Source: RUG14871 sp045539425
GTDB lineage: Bacteria > Bacillota_I > Bacilli_A > Erysipelotrichales > Erysipelotrichaceae
Direction: 5' to 3'
DNA: 27,201 nucleotides
NCBI GenBank assembly: GCA_045539425.1
Contig: JAZQFH010000034.1
Location: 1-27,201, forward strand
The notes beneath the pieces were generated by a model that did not search any database, was not told the origin of the DNA, and saw nothing but the letters and a program-made list of their open reading frames with translations. Below, piece by piece: positions 22,926-27,201 of the stretch; position 1 is the first letter of the stretch, and each line of letters starts with the position of its first letter. Position numbers and translations under genes: made by a program.

Positions 22926-23651
22926 ATGAACATTCGAGTATACGGACACCGCGGGGCCTCTGCCTACGCGCCGGAAAACACATTAATATCATTTCAGAAA
23001 GCCATTGAGATGAAAGCGGACGGCGTTGAACTGGACATTCAGCTGTCGAAAGACGGAGAGATCGTCGTCATTCATGACGAAACCATCGACCGCACTTCCA
23101 ACGGTCACGGTTTTGTCAAAAATCTTACATTAAAGGAACTGAAAAGTTATAATTACAACCAGACACATCCGGAATATGAATTTGCTGCAATTCCCACCAT
23201 GCGGGAAGTGTTTGAGCTGATCAAACCGACAGATCTCATCATCAACATTGAGCTGAAAACCGGCATTTTCTTCTATCCTTCCATTGAGGAAAAGATTCTG
23301 GCTCTGACAGCGGAATTCGGCATGGAAGATAGAGTCATCTATTCTTCCTTCAATCATTATTCCATGAAAAAGCTGCACGCCTTAAAGCCGGATGCCAAAG
23401 TAGCCTTCCTTTACGAGGACGGACCGATCGGTATTGCGGAATATGCCAGAAAACATGAAATGAACGCCATTCACCCGGCCCTTTACAACCTTCAGTTTGT
23501 CGAAGAGATGCGTAAAGCAAAGGAACTGGGATTGGCCATCAACGTCTGGACGGTCAATGAACCGGAATATGTCCTGATGTGTCAGAAGATGCAGGTGGAC
23601 GGCATCATCACCAACAAGCCGGATCTGGTCAGAGAACTGATCAGCAAATAG
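22926..23651 (+). CDS. Glycerophosphodiester phosphodiesterase (241 aa)
   Basis: This is a TIM-barrel GDPD-family enzyme that hydrolyses glycerophosphodiesters to glycerol-3-phosphate and an alcohol. Catalytic and metal residues are visible: His8-Arg9 in YGHRGAS, Glu17-Asn18 in APENTL, Glu35 and Asp37 in VELDIQ, and His50 in VIHDET. The C-terminal 'NVWTVNEPEYV' and 'DGIITNKPD' motifs are complete. There is no signal peptide, so it is cytoplasmic, probably in phospholipid headgroup recycling. The length is typical of short bacterial members. GCGAGGT precedes the ATG. It stands alone with its own promoter and terminator. Confidence 0.95.
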   Translation: MNIRVYGHRGASAYAPENTLISFQKAIEMKADGVELDIQLSKDGEIVVIHDETIDRTSNGHGFVKNLTLKELKSYNYNQTHPEYEFAAIPTMREVFELIKPTDLIINIELKTGIFFYPSIEEKILALTAEFGMEDRVIYSSFNHYSMKKLHALKPDAKVAFLYEDGPIGIAEYARKHEMNAIHPALYNLQFVEEMRKAKELGLAINVWTVNEPEYVLMCQKMQVDGIITNKPDLVRELISK

Positions 23652-23656
23652 ATAAT

Positions 23657-23697
23657 AAGGATGCCTTCCTGAAATAACAACAGAAGACATCCTTTTT
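23657..23697 (+). terminator. Terminator of the phosphodiesterase gene
   Basis: AAGGATG (23657-23663) pairs with CATCCTT (23688-23694), with an inner TTC/GAA helix and a large loop, followed by more T. It begins 6 nt after the stop codon. Confidence 0.7.
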
Positions 23698-23785
23698 GTT
23701 TTCTTTTGGATACGCGAGCTTACGGATGCAGAAGTTATGAAAATACCGGATGTTGGCCGAAACACTTTCCATAGACATAAAAAAT

Positions 23786-23824
23786 CTCCTTTCCACATGG
23801 CCTTATGGCTATGTAAGAAAGGAG
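23786..23824. repeat. Accessory-region hairpin repeat, copy 1
   Basis: This is a 39-nt imperfect palindrome. The outer stem CTCCTTTC/GAAAGGAG (8 bp), middle stem ACAT/ATGT and inner stem GGCC/GGCT (one G-U) surround a TTAT loop, with a 1x2 internal loop between outer and middle stems. It lies 84 nt past the stop of the minus-strand lipoprotein gene. On the minus strand it is followed by ATTTTTT, so it could act as a terminator there. Confidence 0.85.
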
Positions 23825-23830
23825 TTTGTT

Positions 23831-23941
23831 ATGAGTTATGAGTCAACGACATACCGGAATTTGAATGATAGACATCCGGAATCATCGACTATGGTCAGCA
23901 TGCGGAGGCTAATACAAATGATATTGGATAATCGTCCTTAA
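23831..23941 (+). CDS. Possible 36-aa ORF whose ribosome site is inside hairpin copy 1
   Basis: The 3' arm of the hairpin (GAAAGGAG, 23817-23824) is an excellent Shine-Dalgarno exactly 6 nt before ATG 23831, which opens a 36-residue frame beginning MSYESTTYRNLNDRHPE. The last 33 nt overlap the end of the lipoprotein gene on the other strand. The matching stretch after copy 3 has ACA in place of ATG, so this may be the start fragment of a lost mobile gene rather than a working gene. Confidence 0.3.
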   Translation: MSYESTTYRNLNDRHPESSTMVSMRRLIQMILDNRP

Positions 23942-24832
23942 GCTGTCGTCCATAATGCTGATCTGGTCAATCCAATCTTTCAGACCTGTTTCAACAAGCC
24001 ATTCATTTACCTGCTTCAGGGCATGATCCCTTCCGTTTTCATCCGTGATCAACCCGCAGATTTTCTGCAGCAATATGATTCTGCCCATTTCAGAATCTTC
24101 CTGGACGGAAGCAAATGGCATGATGATATATCGGTCGTATGGGTCTGGCCTGCCAACAGCGCTGCTGTAAAAAGCACTTCCTGCTTCCGCAAAACCTATT
24201 ACTTCAAAGGTGAAACGCTCAATAATGTAATATCCTTCAAATGTATCTCCAATTGAAAACGTTTCTTTGTATGCTGCTCCGAGTATTACAGGAATCCTTC
24301 CTTTGCCCAGATAGGCATAATCATAGTCGGCGAATCCACGGCCTTCAGCGACCTGCAAAGGAAAAAGATCAAGTAAGCTTTCTGTAACCTGCAGGGCTTC
24401 TGCTGCTGTCGCAGGCTCACCATCGATTTCATAATCAGACTCTTCGATAAAATCTGTTCCGTAATTCACTTTACATTGGTCCGGAACCGTAAGATTGAGC
24501 AGTTCAACCAAATTATTTGCGTATGGTGCAAACGTAAGCTCTTGCGAAGATCGCAGCTTTTCGGAAAAAGACATAAGTTTCTGAAACAGCTGACCGTCAC
24601 CATGCATGTATTCATGATAAGATGAATCATCGAGGTGTTCTGCCATCCGCCAGGTATAACTGTATGATGGCAGATCAGACAGCATTGTTTCATCTGATTC
24701 TGTCTGTGTCGCCAGGTTTTCTTTGTCAGTGCCAAACTCTTTATTCTCTTTGCCTGCATAACATGCTGACAGCATAATAATAAGAATCATAACAGTAAGA
24801 AACCCTGCGATTGTTCGTACGCATTTCCGCAT
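23909..24832 (-). CDS. Lipoprotein with a MacB-core-like domain (307 aa)
   Basis: A lipoprotein signal peptide (hydrophobic about 9-22, lipobox LSAC, Cys24) is followed by an Asn/Glu/Asp-rich linker and a domain of about 250 residues. That domain contains 'DLFPLQVAEGRGFADYDYAY', 'IPVILGAAYKETFSIGDTF' and 'FTFEVIGFAEAGS', resembling the extracytoplasmic core of FtsX/MacB-type permeases ('V-L-G-Y...G-D-x-F...V-I-G'). No membrane helices follow, so it is a stand-alone lipid-anchored version or a truncated permease relative. TGGAG lies 8 nt upstream of the ATG. Its function is unknown; possible roles are binding a partner permease or acting as an immunity-type lipoprotein. Confidence 0.85.
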   Translation of the reverse strand: MRKCVRTIAGFLTVMILIIMLSACYAGKENKEFGTDKENLATQTESDETMLSDLPSYSYTWRMAEHLDDSSYHEYMHGDGQLFQKLMSFSEKLRSSQELTFAPYANNLVELLNLTVPDQCKVNYGTDFIEESDYEIDGEPATAAEALQVTESLLDLFPLQVAEGRGFADYDYAYLGKGRIPVILGAAYKETFSIGDTFEGYYIIERFTFEVIGFAEAGSAFYSSAVGRPDPYDRYIIMPFASVQEDSEMGRIILLQKICGLITDENGRDHALKQVNEWLVETGLKDWIDQISIMDDSLRTIIQYHLY

Positions 24833-24972
24833 TTTATTTTCTCCAAAACTCCAAATCCCGTTTTTTGTTTTTTTAACTCAGCTCTGCATACTTTTATAAT
24901 CATTTGTACCGGTGCAGAGTAATCTTTTTTAGGCCATACCTTTATGAATGATTGAAATATATCATCTTTCAT
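24787..24972 (-). CDS. Doubtful small ORF before the lipoprotein gene (61 aa)
   Basis: From ATG 24972 the frame reads MKDDIFQSFIKVWPKKD..., Lys-rich and natural-looking for about 45 codons, then overlaps the start of the lipoprotein gene by 46 nt. There is no Shine-Dalgarno. TATAAT boxes lie at 24987-24982 and 24976-24971. It could be a leaderless small gene or chance; the overlap with a well-supported start counts against it. Confidence 0.25.
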   Translation of the reverse strand: MKDDIFQSFIKVWPKKDYSAPVQMIIKVCRAELKKQKTGFGVLEKIKCGNAYEQSQGFLLL

Positions 24973-25010
24973 TATAAACACATTATACATCGAGTTATTA
25001 GTATATATAA

Positions 25011-25028
25011 TGTACGGTTATTATACCG
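25011..25028 (-). promoter_or_regulatory. CGGTATAAT promoter element upstream of the lipoprotein
   Basis: The minus strand reads TTCGGTATAATAACCG, a -10 box set in a small inverted repeat (CGGT/ACCG). It shares CGGTATAAT with two other minus-strand upstream regions in the window. It would give a leader of about 180 nt to the lipoprotein ATG. Confidence 0.35.
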
Positions 25029-25193
25029 AATCTAGGAAAGTGATATGCTGCTTACTCTCTTTCTTTCATGGTCGGAATTCACCCGGAAGGCTTTTTTGGT
25101 TCCCCATTATATGTCTTCAGCGATCGTGTATTATAAAAATCCGTAGAATTCTACAGTTTTATTGATTACATCTCAAATCAGCATAAATAAAAA
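25029..25193. other. A+T-rich intergenic stretch
   Basis: I see no gene here. The only structure noted is a perfect 12-bp palindrome GTAGAATTCTAC at 25143-25154 followed by a short T run, which could be a weak terminator or a binding site. Confidence 0.4.
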
Positions 25194-25232
25194 CTCCTTT
25201 CCACATTGCCCTATAGGTATGTAAGAAAGGAG
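25194..25232. repeat. Accessory-region hairpin repeat, copy 2
   Basis: This 39-nt copy shares the CTCCTTTCCACAT left arm and TATGTAAGAAAGGAG right arm exactly with copy 1. Its inner stem is changed to GCC/GGT (one G-U) around CTATA. It ends 16 nt before the stop of the minus-strand HEPN gene. On the minus strand five T follow. Confidence 0.85.
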
Positions 25233-25248
25233 AATAAACTTATTGCTG

Positions 25249-25671
25249 TTAAACTGTTGTTTTATGTTTGCGTAATAGTTCTGTTAGTTTTTCATCCCAT
25301 TCAATAACGTCAAATAGATCTTTTTTAAGCTTATCAGCATACCCTTGATTTTTTACTTCGCCTTTTCGAAAAATAATAGGATTGTTGCCGCCAAAACTCT
25401 GATGTACCCAATAGTTTCGTGTTTGTTTCAATTTCTTTAAATCATTAATAATATCTTCAGATAATACCTCGATTTGTTTCTCAGCCTGGAGTGACTTAAT
25501 CTTCCCAATCAACAATCCAAATGGATCTGTCGCTAAATTATCTAGATTATCAAACCAGGTCTTTTCTTCATCAGCCATTAGTTCGGCACAAATGTATTTT
25601 AATCGCATTTCAATATATTGGTAATATTGTATTAATTGGCTATATTTCACACGAAATTCATTCTCAGTCAT
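25249..25671 (-). CDS. HEPN-domain protein, possible RNase toxin (140 aa)
   Basis: This is an all-helical protein with a long N-terminal helix ('YSQLIQYYQYIEMRLKYICAELM'), a middle helix ('GLLIGKIKSLQAEKQIEVL') and the motif TRNYWVHQ (Arg85, His90), which fits the Rx4-6H active site of HEPN nucleases. Family knowledge: such domains act as RNases in toxin-antitoxin and abortive infection systems. The gene is clearly A+T-richer than the left side of the window, suggesting transfer. It starts within or just after a small upstream frame (4-nt ATGA overlap), and GAGGG lies upstream of the ATG. The assignment rests on one motif plus helical character, so toxin activity is not established. Confidence 0.75.
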   Translation of the reverse strand: MTENEFRVKYSQLIQYYQYIEMRLKYICAELMADEEKTWFDNLDNLATDPFGLLIGKIKSLQAEKQIEVLSEDIINDLKKLKQTRNYWVHQSFGGNNPIIFRKGEVKNQGYADKLKKDLFDVIEWDEKLTELLRKHKTTV

Positions 25672-25871
25672 TTCTCAGCCCTCATATATTCTGTCGTTTC
25701 ATATTGAGAATCACTGCTTCTTCCCAAGGAGGGTAGATCCTGTACTCTCTTACTTTGACACCGCCGCCATTGTTGAAGCGTACCGTATAGAAACCTCCAG
25801 TCAGAAGGACTTTCCTTCCGAGTTAATATTTGCTGTCCATAGTACACGTCTATAGGAATATTATACCGCAT
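25668..25871 (-). pseudogene. Small gene upstream of the HEPN gene, apparently frameshifted
   Basis: One frame runs from ATG 25871 (MRYNIPIDVYYGQQILTRKE...) to a TGA overlapping the HEPN start. After about codon 20 it becomes Trp/Arg/Gln-rich and unnatural. Around 25808-25815 the neighbouring frame takes over with a natural reading ('VLLTGGFYTVRFNNGGGVKV' then 'REYRIYPPWEEAVILNMKRQ') and ends at 25682, 10 nt before the HEPN ATG. One extra A in the GGAAAG run would explain it. A TATAAT at 25865-25860 lies inside the first codons, so the true start is uncertain. The product may be a partner or antitoxin of the HEPN protein (inference from position). Confidence 0.45.
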
Positions 25872-25872
25872 T
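25857..25872 (-). promoter_or_regulatory. CGGTATAAT promoter element upstream of the HEPN gene
   Basis: The minus strand reads TGCGGTATAATATT, identical over 14 nt to the XRE promoter at 22369-22382. It overlaps the first codons of the small upstream frame, implying that translation may start later than 25871. Confidence 0.4.
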
Positions 25873-25934
25873 GGGCAGTATCACCGGTATCATCCTGTGG
25901 TATGTAATCGGATAAGAGAAAAGCTCATGTTAAA

Positions 25935-25974
25935 CTCCTTTCCACATTGCCTTAATGGCTATGTAAGAAGGGAG
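25935..25974. repeat. Accessory-region hairpin repeat, copy 3
   Basis: This 40-nt copy has the left arm CTCCTTTCCACATTGCC, a TTAAT loop, the inner arm GGC, then TATGTAAGAAGGGAG. The single outer-stem change gives a T-G pair on the plus strand. It ends 39 nt before the stop of the minus-strand metalloprotease gene. Similarity to copy 1 continues about 45 nt to the right. Confidence 0.85.
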
Positions 25975-26013
25975 ATTGTTACAAGTTATTCGTCAGCGAC
26001 GAGCTGGAATTTG

Positions 26014-27069
26014 TCACTTCCACCGATACACGGCGGCGATAATCTTTTCATCCTGCATTTTTATCACGAAGTTGCCTTGAAGCATCTTGTCCTCTTTCCC
26101 GTCGCGGTACATTACAAAATAGGTCGACGTGATGAAGCCGCGCAGGTATCTTGCACTATAGACATTCACGCCCGTAAGCTCAAACGGACCGTTTAGAACG
26201 ACGAGGTTCTTCTCAAGTGCGGATCGAATGATGGAATCGGTCTCCAGATGGAACGTCTCTACTGCGCTCGTTACGCTACCGAGGATGGTTTCTTTTTCGG
26301 GGAAAAGACCGTTGGAAGGCTCGATATCCTTTATGACAGAAAGAATTGTCGGACGGTCGGCGACCTCGAAGCGATAGACCCCTGCGCCACATAGCGCGTT
26401 TATCATGAGCGCGCCGGTAAAGTAGCTGGAGATCCTGATTGGAAACAGGTAATCCGGTTTTGTCATCACCGCACGCATCTGCTCGATCAATGCGTTTGCC
26501 CTGATTTCATCAAGCTGCTTCAAAACCTGCCATTCTACATAGTTTGCAGTTCCCTCGATCTCCTCCACCTTGCTTTCATAGGAAAACTCATAAGGGTATT
26601 TCATGCTTCTCAGCTTTCTGAGGGCTAGTAATTCCTTCAAGGTGGACGCGTCAAAGCGATCCGATAAAGCAAGAAGCAGCTCATTTTCACGCAGTTTAAG
26701 ACTCAGGTTCTCAGTATCATATTTATAGTTGTACAAGGCTTCAAGCTCATTCGGCCAACAGTTCCATCCCATAATACTTTGATAACCATGGAACATTTCA
26801 TGCACGATCTTTGAAGTCAATACGGAATTGTCCATTTCCTGCTGAACCATCCATATTGCGATCTGCTCCCCTTCATAGACGATGGACGTGTTCGCGCAGA
26901 AAACATCGGTCTTCTCAATATAGTGCCCGTCGAAGAAGCAATTTTCATCATCGTACAAGGCAAATTTCAAAGGTTTGAAACCAGGCCAGATGCTGCCCAA
27001 ATCAAGTGATGAGATTGCTTCTTTTACTTCTCTATACTGTATTTCCAGATTCATATAACCACGTATCAT
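26014..27069 (-). CDS. Predicted cytoplasmic HExxH zinc metalloprotease (351 aa)
   Basis: The motif KIVHEMFHGYQ (His90, Glu91, His94) followed by EEIEGTANYVEW (Glu172, about 78 residues later) fits a gluzincin zinc site with a downstream Glu ligand. There is no signal peptide or membrane helix, so the product is probably cytoplasmic. The C-terminal 100 residues look like a separate beta-rich domain ('GPFELTGVNVYSARYLRGFI', 'GNFVIKMQDEKIIAAVYRWK'). Related proteins in Firmicutes are mostly uncharacterised. Start: ATG 27069 or the in-frame ATG 27054 (sixth codon); neither has a good ribosome site. A GAAAGGAG at 27096-27103 lies too far upstream and instead precedes a six-codon frame. Overall I am confident it is a real gene but not of its substrate. 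Confidence 0.82.
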   Translation of the reverse strand: MIRGYMNLEIQYREVKEAISSLDLGSIWPGFKPLKFALYDDENCFFDGHYIEKTDVFCANTSIVYEGEQIAIWMVQQEMDNSVLTSKIVHEMFHGYQSIMGWNCWPNELEALYNYKYDTENLSLKLRENELLLALSDRFDASTLKELLALRKLRSMKYPYEFSYESKVEEIEGTANYVEWQVLKQLDEIRANALIEQMRAVMTKPDYLFPIRISSYFTGALMINALCGAGVYRFEVADRPTILSVIKDIEPSNGLFPEKETILGSVTSAVETFHLETDSIIRSALEKNLVVLNGPFELTGVNVYSARYLRGFITSTYFVMYRDGKEDKMLQGNFVIKMQDEKIIAAVYRWK

Positions 27070-27201
27070 ATATTTAGGCTAGAAATATATGCATTCTCCT
27101 TTCTGGCCCAAGATATTTTATTAGGCAAACAGTAGGCCAAACTGTTATGCTTAAACTGTACTGTGGATTTGTGTTTCATATATACAGCTGTCCGTCAGGA
27201 T
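27070..27201 (-). promoter_or_regulatory. Upstream region of the metalloprotease gene
   Basis: On the minus strand TAAAAT-like -10 sequence (TAATAAAATATC) follows TTTGCC, a weak promoter. A near-repeat (AGGCAAAC and AGGCCAAAC) and an AACAG/CTGTT inverted repeat lie just upstream. A GAAAGGAG then an ATG opens a six-codon frame ending TAA shortly before the gene, possibly a leader peptide. No gene is supported to the right edge. Confidence 0.3.

Noticed and set aside
23382..23798. 138-aa minus-strand frame overlapping the phosphodiesterase
   Set aside because: It is opposite a clear enzyme gene and its terminator, with no recognisable product.
23786..25974. Integron-type attC array
   Set aside because: The layout (same-strand genes, each with a 3' palindrome) resembles integron cassettes, and GTTAAAC occurs beside copies 2 and 3. 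But the core sites are not consistently placed, copy 1 lacks one, and no integrase is present in the window.
23786..25974. CRISPR array
   Set aside because: The three repeats are separated by whole genes at unequal distances of about 1.4 and 0.7 kb, not by short spacers.

Overview
The window reads as a low-to-moderate G+C Firmicute chromosome. This rests on strong purine-rich ribosome binding sites, an Ig-repeat surface protein typical of Gram-positives, a FtsX/MacB-type ABC exporter carrying a long coiled coil, and rho-independent terminators. The style resembles gut Erysipelotrichia-like bacteria, but nothing here fixes the genus. Most of the window looks near 50% G+C; the right end (about 23.7-27.2 kb) is visibly more A+T-rich and looks like accessory DNA.

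Region 1 (1-14483, minus strand) is a tightly packed gene block. Reading leftward it holds a type I signal peptidase, a two-pass membrane protein with a degenerate GGDEF domain, a sigma-factor-like protein fused to a membrane anchor and Ig-like ectodomain, three small membrane proteins (one of only 45 aa), and a giant secreted surface protein open for 3,773 codons to the window edge. Most junctions overlap by 4-8 nt, which suggests translational coupling. The giant protein has a signal peptide, an acidic Pro/Glu/Ser stalk, bacterial Ig and MucBP-like modules, and then about 15 tandem units of about 173 residues. The block could be a self-contained surface-protein export and sensing locus.

Region 2 (14484-20411, plus strand) is an ABC exporter operon. 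A GAF domain is fused to a LolD/MacB-type ATPase, followed by a 1,467-aa FtsX-type permease with a roughly 700-residue extracytoplasmic coiled-coil insertion. A 16-bp perfect palindrome sits next to an extended -10 promoter. The operon ends in a hairpin terminator.

Region 3 (20412-23697) is housekeeping and small regulation: a homocysteine S-methyltransferase (plus), a convergent XRE-HTH membrane regulator with a 52-aa membrane partner (minus), a scar of two decayed convergent genes, and a glycerophosphodiester phosphodiesterase (plus).

Region 4 (23698-27201) is an accessory array of three minus-strand modules: a lipoprotein, a HEPN-domain protein preceded by an apparently frameshifted small gene, and a cytoplasmic HExxH metalloprotease. 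Each module is followed by a copy of the same 39-40 nt hairpin. That hairpin family, and its placement 3' of three unrelated genes, is the least explained structure in the window.
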